Assembly: GCA_031265015.1 (NCBI GenBank)
Contig: JAISDG010000140.1
Location: forward strand, 1-40,502
DNA: 40,502 bases
Reading direction: 5' to 3'
Origin: Spirochaetaceae bacterium
Lineage (GTDB): Bacteria > Spirochaetota > Spirochaetia > Treponematales > Breznakiellaceae
Each line of letters opens with the position of its first letter. Positions within the stretch are counted from its first letter, which is position 1. The position numbers were made by a program, and so were the translations under genes. Of this stretch, positions 7,671 through 15,521 are shown piece after piece. The notes beneath the pieces are model-generated. The model was not told the DNA's origin, ran no database searches, and was given only the letters and a program-made list of their open reading frames with translations.

Positions 7671-8567
7671 TTAAATCACATTTTTTACATTGTTTTGCGT
7701 TAAAATACTTTTAAAATAAGATATATATTCGGCGGATGGAACCGGAAAAATATTTTTGTCAGGATTTTGGTATAACGCTGTATATTTACTGATTCCAAAA
7801 TCATGGTACGGCATAATCTCTACCCTAACCGGCTCATATTTGCTTAAGAACAGGGCTATCTTTTTAAATTCGTCTTCCGTGTCGTTATAGTCTGGTATTA
7901 ACGGTATTCTAACCCATATTTTACCGGGAATGTTTTCTAACAGGCCGCATATATTTTGTAAAATTATCTTATTATCCATACCGGTGCCTTTTATATGCAA
8001 TTCAGCGCTCATGGCTTTCAAATCGCAAATCCAAACATCAACGCTGCCTATCAGCTCTTCAATATCATTCCATGCCGCCATCATTGATGTTTCCAGTGCA
8101 ACATTTATATTTTCCAATTTACATTGTTTTACTATTTCCCGCAGTTCGGATATTTGTACAAAAGGTTCTCCTCCCGTAAAGGTAACTCCACCTCCGGTTT
8201 CTTCATAAAATATTCTATCTCTTATTATTCTTCGTATTAATTCTTCGGGATCGATATCATACCCTGCTAATTCAAATGCCTTTTGCGCACAGACTTTGAC
8301 GCAAAGACCGCATAGGGTACAATTGCCCCTGTCAAATATATGCATCTCTTCTTTCATAGTATTCGCGTCTGCGTTACAAACAGTTGCGCATCTTCCGCAT
8401 CCGCAGCATTTTTCGCTGTAATAAAAAAGTTGTACATCTTTTACGGATGATTCTGGATTATGGCACCACAAACAGCGCAGGGGGCATCCTTTTAAAAAGA
8501 TACTTGTTCTTATGCCGGGTCCGTCATGGATACTAAATCTTTGTATGTCAAAAAGGCGAATCCTCAA
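7671..8567 (-). CDS. Glycyl radical enzyme activating enzyme (radical SAM)
   Basis: Installs the glycyl radical on its partner using S-adenosylmethionine and a [4Fe-4S] cluster. The 298-residue protein has FDIQRFSIHDGPGIR, the radical-SAM cluster motif Cys28-x3-Cys32-x2-Cys35 (GCPLRCLWC), and an inserted ferredoxin-like domain with two 4Fe-4S sets (Cys53/56/59/63 and Cys82/85/88/92). The SAM-binding GGGVTFTGGEP follows. The two-ferredoxin insert is typical of activases for the eliminase/decarboxylase-type GREs and is absent from the pyruvate formate-lyase activase PflA. Its start overlaps the GRE stop by 4 bp (ATGA), so the pair is translationally coupled. The gene is AT-rich compared with the folK/recA side. 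Confidence 0.93.
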   Translation of the reverse strand: MRIRLFDIQRFSIHDGPGIRTSIFLKGCPLRCLWCHNPESSVKDVQLFYYSEKCCGCGRCATVCNADANTMKEEMHIFDRGNCTLCGLCVKVCAQKAFELAGYDIDPEELIRRIIRDRIFYEETGGGVTFTGGEPFVQISELREIVKQCKLENINVALETSMMAAWNDIEELIGSVDVWICDLKAMSAELHIKGTGMDNKIILQNICGLLENIPGKIWVRIPLIPDYNDTEDEFKKIALFLSKYEPVRVEIMPYHDFGISKYTALYQNPDKNIFPVPSAEYISYFKSILTQNNVKNVI

Positions 8568-10852
8568 TGGGCGATTTCCTTTTCAAACCTGTCTATCATG
8601 TCTCTTTGAACTTCTTTTAGCATATCGGTAAAATAAATGCTGAAACCTCCTTTTCGTACAATAACATTGGGGTGTTCCTCCGGATGCTCATAAGCCTGCC
8701 GTAATAATTCAACATTAACACTATTTACCTGAACCTGCATACCTCCCAGCTTAAAATATGATTTCAATAAACCCCTGAATTTTGCTTTATCCTCCCCGTT
8801 TTTCAATATGGCTTTTGAGACATAGATATCAATGGGAACGCCGCCGCTGAATCTAAACTGCGGAAGCTTCGATGCCGCCAGGATAAGATCTGTCGGGGAG
8901 GTTTTTATAACCTGAATTACCGCTCCGGCATTTTTCCCGAAGGGTTCGCCGTCTCTCCTTGAATCCAGCGAGGCATACACGCAATTTCCAAACTGTACAT
9001 TTGCATCGATAGTATGACAAGTAGGAAGAAAGCGAATATTTCCCCTATAGCACAATTCGGAAGCATCGGCAAGGGTATTTAAAACAAACGCGGCGTTTTC
9101 GTCCGCGGCATCGCTTCCGTCCGCATATTTAGGGCATTTTTGCAGTTCCGTATAAATTTCTACGGCTTTACCGGTTTTGCAGTAATTTCCCGCCGCCGCC
9201 GTCTTGATTTCCTCAAGGGTATATTTTCTTTTTTTAAACACCAATTCATCAATTGCGCTTATGGAATCCGCGGCATTCGCGAACCCCATGGATAAAACAG
9301 TTACATTGTGGTATTTTGCGCCGCGTCCCATCCTTATCATCTCAAAATCATACATCTTGTCGGGATTTAAATCCTCCGCGCTTTTCCCCAGCATATGTAC
9401 GGCCGAATAAGCCCTATCCCGCCCAAATTCAATACACCCGTCAAGAAAAATCGATAAAAAAGGATTAGGCCTGTTTAAAGCAACCCATGATGCCTTTAGC
9501 AGATTTTGATGGGCTACATATTCTGTTATTCCTTTAATATACTCCGCATACAAATCTTTGATTACCTTTATAGAATCGGGCTCTTTTGGTTTAACATGCG
9601 CTATAAATTTTCTGCATGACTCCGGCAATTCACCCCTTAAAGGAAACCCTTCATTCACCGCAAGCTCGAGGGGCAGGCTCATATTTACGCAGCATCCCCA
9701 CATATCCGCCAATTCTTTCCCAACAATAATATTTCCCATGCAGCTGTTTACCGAATAGTCATCGTTTTCGGACATTCCGCGATATGCCATCGCATGAAGG
9801 CACGCCTCCTCATTGTAGAACGTTGGCTGTCCAATTTCAAATAGATCTTGTCCGATAAAAGTATCGTATACGCTGTCTGCGGCGGTTTTCTTCATCCTTG
9901 CCGCTATGATGGGAGAACGCAGCTTGATTTGCTTCTCAACCCTTATCAGTAATTCAGAGAATTGATTCCACTCAGGACCAATATTCATTGCACAAGAACC
10001 ATCCCCGTATGAGTCCAGCATTTTAAAAAATGCTTTCAAAAGTTCAACCGCTTCTGCTTCTGTATTACCATCGTTAAGCCATCGCTCAAAATACGGATAA
10101 AGGTATTTGTCTATTCTTCCAAGCGAAACAGATGCCCAGGAACGCTCAGAAGCCGGTGTTATGGTGTGAATGATCCACATTGACTGCAGGGCTTCAAAAA
10201 AAGTATCGGCTGGTTTATATGGTACTTTTTCCAAAGCGCCGATTATACGAGTAAGTTCTTTTCTGCGTTTATCAGAATCACAGTTTTTTAATTTCTCTTC
10301 CGCCAATTGCACATATCTACGGGTAAAGATGCCGGCCGTATTAATACTTTCCAGCATCGCGTGCGCATATTTTCTGCCGTAATCATCAATATCCTTTTCC
10401 AGTCTTTTTTTTATCTTACCCGCATAATATTCCAGTCCTCTGGTCAGAATTGTTTCATAATCAACACAGGTATGTGACGGGGTGTAAATACCGAAAAGCA
10501 TATACGTCCCGCTGATTATTCGTTCTTCTTCATTCCAAACTTTATATTCCCCGCTTTCGCTATATTCATCGGAATCCGCTTGCCGTATTTGTTCCAGCAA
10601 ATCATTCTCCGCAAATTGAACTCCATAATTTCCAGCCAGGAGATCGCCGTCATTTAATCCTATCGGCAGTATTTCAAGAGCTCTTCTTAAAATTAGCATT
10701 TCCCGCTCAGAACTTACAAGCGTATCCTTTGATCCCGAATTCTTTATTTGTTTTCGGGCCAGGTTTGTAGTCATCCCTTTGGGGGGATAGGTTATGGACT
10801 TCATAAACGCTTCTAAATCGAAAGTTTTCAAATTCCAATCTGCATTTTTCAT
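8564..10852 (-). CDS. Glycyl radical enzyme of unassigned reaction
   Basis: Oxygen-sensitive radical enzyme of the pyruvate formate-lyase/diol-dehydratase superfamily, 762 residues. The C-terminal glycyl radical loop reads RKGGF (733-737), with Gly736 at the radical position of the usual RVSGY. The active-site loop is DDYSVNSCMGN, placing the thiyl Cys at 371. Pyruvate formate-lyase has Cys-Cys-Val-Ser-Pro here, and the dehydratases, TMA-lyase and decarboxylases have Gly-Cys-Val-Glu; this protein has Ser-Cys-Met-Gly, so neither the second Cys nor the acid/base Glu is present. The flanks (IIVGKEL; QPTFYNEEACL; DGCIEFGRDRA) are otherwise normal, arguing against decay. It is coupled to its own activase and sits between an RbsB-type binding protein and an FGGY kinase, so a sugar or polyol derivative is the likely substrate. 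Start ATG follows CCGGAGGTGAATA. Confidence 0.9.
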   Translation of the reverse strand: MKNADWNLKTFDLEAFMKSITYPPKGMTTNLARKQIKNSGSKDTLVSSEREMLILRRALEILPIGLNDGDLLAGNYGVQFAENDLLEQIRQADSDEYSESGEYKVWNEEERIISGTYMLFGIYTPSHTCVDYETILTRGLEYYAGKIKKRLEKDIDDYGRKYAHAMLESINTAGIFTRRYVQLAEEKLKNCDSDKRRKELTRIIGALEKVPYKPADTFFEALQSMWIIHTITPASERSWASVSLGRIDKYLYPYFERWLNDGNTEAEAVELLKAFFKMLDSYGDGSCAMNIGPEWNQFSELLIRVEKQIKLRSPIIAARMKKTAADSVYDTFIGQDLFEIGQPTFYNEEACLHAMAYRGMSENDDYSVNSCMGNIIVGKELADMWGCCVNMSLPLELAVNEGFPLRGELPESCRKFIAHVKPKEPDSIKVIKDLYAEYIKGITEYVAHQNLLKASWVALNRPNPFLSIFLDGCIEFGRDRAYSAVHMLGKSAEDLNPDKMYDFEMIRMGRGAKYHNVTVLSMGFANAADSISAIDELVFKKRKYTLEEIKTAAAGNYCKTGKAVEIYTELQKCPKYADGSDAADENAAFVLNTLADASELCYRGNIRFLPTCHTIDANVQFGNCVYASLDSRRDGEPFGKNAGAVIQVIKTSPTDLILAASKLPQFRFSGGVPIDIYVSKAILKNGEDKAKFRGLLKSYFKLGGMQVQVNSVNVELLRQAYEHPEEHPNVIVRKGGFSIYFTDMLKEVQRDMIDRFEKEIAH

Positions 10853-10874
10853 TATTCACCTCCGGAATAAAAGA

Positions 10875-10908
10875 TATAACCAGCCCATAAGGTTATGAGC
10901 TGGTTATA
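10875..10908. repeat. Hairpin between the binding-protein and GRE genes
   Basis: TATAACCAGC and GCTGGTTATA pair perfectly over 10 bp, and the loop itself contains CATAA/TTATG, extending the stem to about 15 bp with one mismatch. It fills most of the 71-bp gap downstream of the binding protein. The minus strand continues with TCTTTTATT and then the GRE ribosome site, so it could be a leaky terminator or an mRNA-stabilising stem that raises binding-protein output over the GRE. Confidence 0.75.
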
Positions 10909-10923
10909 GTACAACCGCTTATT

Positions 10924-11931
10924 TTACAAACCGTATTCCGATTTTACTTTTTCAATTGTCTCCCGCTGGAGTTTCTGTTGTTGCTCAAGATACTCTTCAA
11001 CATTCTCTGTGGAAACAATGCTCATTGCCAGTTCAATATCTTCGGCAGGAGGATTTTGGCCTCTGGCAATCATTACCGCTACCGCAATAGCCCTGACCCC
11101 TATCTCATAGGGTATTTGATTTGCGGTAAAATGCATTTCCCCTTTGCTTATCGCTTCAACAGCGTCAGGGGATGCGTCAAATCCGCCTACGATGACAGTA
11201 CCGACCTTGCCGGCGGAACGCAGGGCCTCAATTGCGCCCAGTGCCATCTCATCGTTTGCGGCCCAAACCGCGTCAATATCAGGGTTAGCCTGCAATATGG
11301 TTTCCATAACCGAAACAGCCTGAGCTCTTTCAAGATTTGCCACTTGTTCCGAGACGATTTCGATATCGGAATAAACGCTAATTGCGCTTCGAAAACCATT
11401 CTCCCTGTTCTGGATAACATCCCTGCCGGGCGTTCCAAGAATCATGGCTACTTTCCCTTTTCCATTCAGCCGTTTTCCCAAATAGTCACCGCAAAGATTT
11501 CCGCCTTGAACGTTATCTGCCGTTATGGACACGTTTACTTTGGTTGAAACCCTTGTTCCCGACATCACAACCGGAATACCTTTAGACATAGCTTCGTCAA
11601 TTGCCGTATTAATCCCGTCGGTACTGGTCGGATCTATCGAAATGACGTCAGGATTTGTAGCAATCAGGTTTTCAATTCTTCCAATTTGAGTCCCCGGATC
11701 CCAAGCGTTTGATTCGGGATTCGTTACCTGGTTAATTTCAGCATCAAGTTCCTTGGCCATATCTTTAGAACCGTTGGCAAAAAGAACATACCAGGGATTA
11801 TTGAGCGTGGGCATACTTTGGGCAATGGTTAAAACAGCATTGCCTTCATCCCCGGCGCCTCTTGAACAGCCTGCTACCGCCAGTGAACAAATCAGCGCGT
11901 ACAAAAATAAAATTCCGAATAGCCTTTTCAC
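10924..11931 (-). CDS. Sugar ABC transporter, substrate-binding lipoprotein (RbsB-like)
   Basis: Periplasmic sugar-binding component of a CUT2-type importer, periplasmic-binding-protein family 4. From the GTG start at 11931 it has 335 residues: a signal peptide (KRLFGILFLYALICSLAVAGC) with lipobox LAVAGC, then the RbsB/LacI-sensor fold (NPWYVLFANGSKDMAKEL, DVISIDPTSTDGINTAIDEAMSKGIPVV, DAVWAANDEMALGAIEALRSAG, VIVGGFDASPDAVEAISKG). GTG 11931 was preferred because AAGGAGG lies 8 bp before it; an in-frame ATG at 11985 would add 18 residues ahead of the signal peptide. Ligand unknown; ribose is only one possibility. It is the third transporter gene, transcribed after the ATPase and permease and before the GRE. 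Confidence 0.9.
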   Translation of the reverse strand: MKRLFGILFLYALICSLAVAGCSRGAGDEGNAVLTIAQSMPTLNNPWYVLFANGSKDMAKELDAEINQVTNPESNAWDPGTQIGRIENLIATNPDVISIDPTSTDGINTAIDEAMSKGIPVVMSGTRVSTKVNVSITADNVQGGNLCGDYLGKRLNGKGKVAMILGTPGRDVIQNRENGFRSAISVYSDIEIVSEQVANLERAQAVSVMETILQANPDIDAVWAANDEMALGAIEALRSAGKVGTVIVGGFDASPDAVEAISKGEMHFTANQIPYEIGVRAIAVAVMIARGQNPPAEDIELAMSIVSTENVEEYLEQQQKLQRETIEKVKSEYGL

Positions 11932-11999
11932 AATTTTCCTCCTTGGAAAAAAATACAGAAATTCGTCTTTAAAAACAGGAATCATTCATTGTTTCCGGT

Positions 12000-12011
12000 G
12001 ATCACCTCCTT
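12000..12011 (-). promoter_or_regulatory. Exceptionally strong, poorly spaced Shine-Dalgarno sequence
   Basis: Minus-strand AAGGAGGTGATC is complementary over 12 bases to the usual 16S rRNA 3' end. The nearest start codons (ATG at 11989, opening a six-codon peptide MNDSCF, and ATG at 11985) are 15-19 bases from the GGAGG core, further than normal. It lies between the permease stop and the binding-protein start, possibly a ribosome loading or pausing site. Confidence 0.6.
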
Positions 12012-12017
12012 ATCTTA

Positions 12018-12962
12018 TTATTTATTCTTTTTGCGCTTATCAAGAAAAACAGCAATTAAAATTACACATCCAACGATTAATCCCTGAAGATAAGGATTGA
12101 CATTCAATAATACAAGGCCGTTATTTAAAACGGTGATAACCAAAGCCCCCATCAACGTTCCGAATATCCCTCCTTCACCGCCGGTCAGGCTTGTCCCGCC
12201 AATAACAACTGCCGCTATGATGTCAAGTTCTATTCCGCTTGCCGCGCCCGGCTGTCCGGAATTCATTCTTGCGGTAAGTACTATGCCCGCAACCGCGGTC
12301 AAAATCCCATGTACCACATATGTTATTATTTTCCACATGTTTACATTGATACCCGAAAGTACAGCGGCGTTTTCATTTCCGCCTATCGCGTATATATATC
12401 TTCCAAAAATGGATTTCTTTAAAACAAATAGGCCAAACAGCACAACCAATACGGCAATGAGTACCGGCACGGGAACAGGTCCTACCGAACCTGTTCCAAT
12501 AAATGAATAAATTTTGGGTATTCCCGTAATAGGATAACCGCCGCTGTACATCAGGGCGAGACTTCTCGAAATGGTGAGCATGGCCATAGTCGCTATAAAT
12601 GCGGGTATTTTCCCGTAGGTTACTAAAAGCCCGGACACTAAGCCTGTTAAAGTACCGATCAAAAGACCTATACTTACCGCTATACCTACCGTCATGCCTT
12701 CTCTCATAAATCCCGCGATAAGGGTTCCCACCAAAGCCATGACTCCGCCGACTGAAAGATCGATGCCTCCGGTTAAAACTATGAAAGTCATGCCCGTTGC
12801 TAATATCAGATTAATGGAACATTGCCTTGCAATATTTATAAGATTATAAACACTCATAAAATGTTCGGTCAGGATGGTGAAAATGACGCATAAAATAACT
12901 AATCCTCCCAATGCGCCGTTTATACTTACTTGCTTCTTAAGATGCCGCAAAGGCTTATTCAC
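12018..12962 (-). CDS. Sugar ABC transporter permease (RbsC-like)
   Basis: Inner-membrane permease of a ribose/xylose/AI-2-type (CUT2) importer, 314 residues, all hydrophobic segments in the usual order. Family marks include NLINIARQCSINLILATGMTFIVLTGGIDLSVGG in the N-terminal third, GLLVTYGKIPAFIATMAML, IFGRYIYAIGGNENAAVLSGINV (the ATPase-contacting loop) and GTSLTGGEGGIFGTLMGALVI. The GTG at 12962 was chosen over the GTG at 12968 because GGAGG ends 6 bp before the former but abuts the latter. The gene lies 15 bp after the ATPase gene. Confidence 0.92.
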   Translation of the reverse strand: MNKPLRHLKKQVSINGALGGLVILCVIFTILTEHFMSVYNLINIARQCSINLILATGMTFIVLTGGIDLSVGGVMALVGTLIAGFMREGMTVGIAVSIGLLIGTLTGLVSGLLVTYGKIPAFIATMAMLTISRSLALMYSGGYPITGIPKIYSFIGTGSVGPVPVPVLIAVLVVLFGLFVLKKSIFGRYIYAIGGNENAAVLSGINVNMWKIITYVVHGILTAVAGIVLTARMNSGQPGAASGIELDIIAAVVIGGTSLTGGEGGIFGTLMGALVITVLNNGLVLLNVNPYLQGLIVGCVILIAVFLDKRKKNK

Positions 12963-12977
12963 AATCACCCTCCGTAT

Positions 12978-14453
12978 TCAAAATGCCAGCTTCATAATTG
13001 CGTGTTCTTCCAGTTCGTGTCTTTGGAGTTCACCGGCCAGTTCCCCCCTGCGCATTACGATAACCCTGTCGCTCATGCCGATAATTTCAGGTAAATCCGA
13101 GGAAATCATAATTATCGCAGCTCCGGATTTTGCCAACTCGGAGATGATTTTGTATATTTCCGCTTTAGCCCCGACATCTACGCCCCGGGTAGGTTCATCA
13201 AATATAAGCACCTGGTGATTTTTATATATCCATTTGCCGATAACTACCTTTTGCTGATTTCCACCGCTCAGATTTCTGGTCTTAACGTTTAGCCGGTCCG
13301 GTTTTATAGCAAGTTTATGTATTATTTCGTTACCGTTGCCGGCAGTCTTCCTGTTAGAAACAAGCAAAAAATAGCTCATCATATCCAGATAGGGCAGGGA
13401 AATATTATTTTCAATATCCAGGGAAAGGATCAATCCCTCCGATTTACGTTCTTCAGGGATCATGACTATTCCCAGTTTTTTTGCTTTTATGGGAGAATCA
13501 ATTATCACGTGTTTATTGTTTAGGTAAATTTTCCCGGCGCTAATTCTGTTTATTCCTATAATAGCCCTTGCCAATTCCGTTCTCCCGGATCCTACCAGCC
13601 CGCTTATTCCCAGTATTTCACCTTTTTTTACTTCAAAGCTGATATTCCTGATTATCTTATCACAGGAAAGTGAATCCACGCGCAGTATTGTCTCATTTAT
13701 GGTTTTCGCAACGGATGGAAATTGTTCAACAAGATCGCGGCCTATCATCATTCTTGTTATTGCATCTTTGGCAAATTCCTTGGTTTTTAGTTCCCCAACC
13801 ATCTTTCCATCGCGCAATATGCTTACCCGATCGGCAATATGAGGCAGTTCTTCCAATCTGTGGGAAATATAAATTATAGCTAATCCTTCCTTTTTTAGAC
13901 CCATAATTACTTCAAAGAATTTGTTAATTTCCTTAGCGGATAAGACCGCCGTAGGCTCGTCCATTACTACAATTCTGGAATTAACCGATAGTGCCTTGCA
14001 GATTTCAACCAGTTGTTTTTCGGCCACCCCTAAATTTTTTACCCGTTCTTTTACATCAAAATTTGAATCAACCCGCTGTAAAAGCCCGCGCGTTTGTTCA
14101 TATATATTTTTATTGCGGATCAAGCCCGCGGTTATTTTTTCCCGTCCCAAAAAAACATTCGCCGCAACATCCAGGTTATCAACTAAATTAAATTCCTGGT
14201 GGATCGTGCTTATGCCCGCAAAAATAGCATCTTTTGGACTCTTGAATTTGACCGCTTTGCCTTCAAAGGTTATTTGTCCGGCGTCCGCTTGGTATATCCC
14301 CGCCAGAATTTTGATTAATGTTGATTTACCCGCCCCATTTTCTCCGACCAGAGCGTGAAGTTCACCGCGGTTCAAATTAAAATCAACATCAAACAACACT
14401 TGGGTGCCTGAAAATTGCTTGCGGATTCCTTTCATTTCCAATAAATCAGTCAT
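12978..14453 (-). CDS. Sugar ABC transporter, duplicated ATPase (RbsA-like)
   Basis: Cytoplasmic energy-coupling subunit with two fused ABC domains, 491 residues. Domain 1 has Walker A GENGAGKST (37-45), LVEICKALSVNSRIVVMDEPTAVLS (Walker B with a degenerate signature region) and the switch His in IYISHRLEEL. Domain 2 starts with LRVDSLSCDKIIRNISFEVKKGEILGISGLVGSGRTELARAI, which replaces Walker A as usual for the second RbsA half, and has signature LSGGNQQKVVIGKW and Walker B VLIFDEPTRGVDVG. The ATG at 14453 is preferred to an upstream GTG at 14471 because TTTGGTGG precedes it and the family starts close to it. First gene downstream of the promoter at 14500-14528. Confidence 0.93.
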   Translation of the reverse strand: MTDLLEMKGIRKQFSGTQVLFDVDFNLNRGELHALVGENGAGKSTLIKILAGIYQADAGQITFEGKAVKFKSPKDAIFAGISTIHQEFNLVDNLDVAANVFLGREKITAGLIRNKNIYEQTRGLLQRVDSNFDVKERVKNLGVAEKQLVEICKALSVNSRIVVMDEPTAVLSAKEINKFFEVIMGLKKEGLAIIYISHRLEELPHIADRVSILRDGKMVGELKTKEFAKDAITRMMIGRDLVEQFPSVAKTINETILRVDSLSCDKIIRNISFEVKKGEILGISGLVGSGRTELARAIIGINRISAGKIYLNNKHVIIDSPIKAKKLGIVMIPEERKSEGLILSLDIENNISLPYLDMMSYFLLVSNRKTAGNGNEIIHKLAIKPDRLNVKTRNLSGGNQQKVVIGKWIYKNHQVLIFDEPTRGVDVGAKAEIYKIISELAKSGAAIIMISSDLPEIIGMSDRVIVMRRGELAGELQRHELEEHAIMKLAF

Positions 14454-14492
14454 ACGCCACCAAATTGTCACTCGCTAATCAATATGTAAAGA

Positions 14493-14513
14493 TGTAAGTA
14501 CAATATGTCATAT
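14493..14513. promoter_or_regulatory. Palindromic operator candidates over the transporter promoter
   Basis: Two adjoining palindromes: TGTAAGTACA (14493-14502) and ATATGTCATAT (14503-14513, perfect arms around one base). They cover the -10 box and part of the spacer. The 9-mer ATATGTCAT recurs at 16492-16500 in the divergent promoter region of the same gene cluster. The nearby GntR/UTRA protein is the obvious candidate ligand (inference). Confidence 0.55.
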
Positions 14514-14528
14514 AAGATTATTTGTCAA
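14500..14528 (-). promoter_or_regulatory. Promoter of the transporter-GRE-kinase operon
   Basis: Minus-strand TTGACA (14528-14523), exactly 17 bp, then TATTGT (14505-14500). Expected transcription start is about 14493, giving a 40-nt leader before the ATPase ATG. This is among the best promoter matches in the window. Confidence 0.7.
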
Positions 14529-14545
14529 GTATTTTTTTTATTTTT

Positions 14546-15517
14546 TTAGCTTTTAATCCTGGTGTTATGGGCGGCGAATGCCCCGGCGGGATTTTTCACA
14601 AAAAAATCTTCTATCCGCTTCGGATCAATTCCCCGATCCCGCATGAGGGGGATGAATTTTTCGATAATGTAGGCCAGTCCGGGAACACCGCCGTAGCTTC
14701 CCAGCCTGGCCCGGGTAGTATCCAGGGACATGAGCAACCGATCCCCGTAACCCGCTTCCAGAAGCCCCATAACAAGGGAAAGTTCCTTTTCGTCGTCGTG
14801 GTATCCGGGCCGGCCGATAGTATCATATTCCAGCCAGCTCCCCCGGCGGCAGAGTTCCCGGTGGACCGCGGGATCGGGGACCGCCCGGTCCGGGTGGCAA
14901 TAGATGACCCGGTTTGCGGGGACTCCGGTTTTTTCAAGAAAATCCGCCGGTTCCAGCGGGTTGGAACCTTTTTCGACGTGAACCATCAGGGGCCGGCCGG
15001 TTTTCAAGGCGGCTCTGGCCGCGGCGCCAAAGAGGGTACGGTACCGGGGGATCAGCCCCTCCGTATCCAGGGCTGTCTTGATCTGGCCCGCCCTGGCGGA
15101 ACCCTGTTTTTTGGGAAAAGCCCCGCCGCCGTCCAGGTACATTCCCCGTGTCAGTTCTTCGATAAAAAGCTCCGCCAGGACGTCTTCGCCGGCGGAATGG
15201 ATCCAGTGATCGGCGGGGTAATACGAAAGCTTGTGAAAACCGGTAGAGGCGATGATGTGAAGGGAACTTTGTTCAGCCAGGCTTATCAGGACCGCGGCGC
15301 TTCTGCCGCAGCCAAGGGGCTGGGCGTCTACCAGCGCCCGGCCCCCCACGCGGCGGTACACCAACAGTTCCGCAAGGCTTTTGCCGGGATCGTCGATGAG
15401 CTGCTCCGCCGGAACGGAATGGGCAAAGCTGATGTAGAGGTGCTCATGGCTCTGGCAGAACCCCAGGGAATCGGGGGAAATATCTCCCAAAACCGTGGTA
15501 ATAAGCCCCTTTTTCAT
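14546..15517 (-). CDS. Phosphotriesterase-family hydrolase, probable lactonase
   Basis: Amidohydrolase-fold metalloenzyme of the PTE family (PF02126), 323 residues, normal length. Metal ligands can be traced: FCQSHEHLYI (the His-x-His pair), QIKTALDTEGLIP (candidate carboxylated Lys), PLMVHVEKGSNP and VIYCHPDRAVP (two further His), and LLMSLDTTRA (the catalytic Asp). Characterised bacterial members beside sugar genes are often sugar-lactone or sugar-phosphate lactonases, and with dehydrogenases on both sides a lactonase role is the most economical reading; true phosphotriesterase activity is unlikely. It begins 4 bp after the 2-hydroxyacid dehydrogenase stop, so the two form one unit, and it ends 18 bp before the transporter promoter. 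Confidence 0.8.
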   Translation of the reverse strand: MKKGLITTVLGDISPDSLGFCQSHEHLYISFAHSVPAEQLIDDPGKSLAELLVYRRVGGRALVDAQPLGCGRSAAVLISLAEQSSLHIIASTGFHKLSYYPADHWIHSAGEDVLAELFIEELTRGMYLDGGGAFPKKQGSARAGQIKTALDTEGLIPRYRTLFGAAARAALKTGRPLMVHVEKGSNPLEPADFLEKTGVPANRVIYCHPDRAVPDPAVHRELCRRGSWLEYDTIGRPGYHDDEKELSLVMGLLEAGYGDRLLMSLDTTRARLGSYGGVPGLAYIIEKFIPLMRDRGIDPKRIEDFFVKNPAGAFAAHNTRIKS

Positions 15518-15521
15518 GGGG

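Noticed and set aside
8564..10852. Annotation as pyruvate formate-lyase
   Set aside because: The Cys-Cys pair is absent and the activase has the two-ferredoxin insert not found in PflA.
12000..12011. Fragment of a 16S rRNA 3' end (GATCACCTCCTT on the plus strand)
   Set aside because: No other rRNA sequence adjoins it; on the minus strand it is a Shine-Dalgarno sequence within an operon.
10924..14453. Assignment as a ribose-specific transporter (rbs gene symbols)
   Set aside because: Family is clear, but CUT2 importers vary widely in ligand and the neighbours do not include ribokinase or RbsD.
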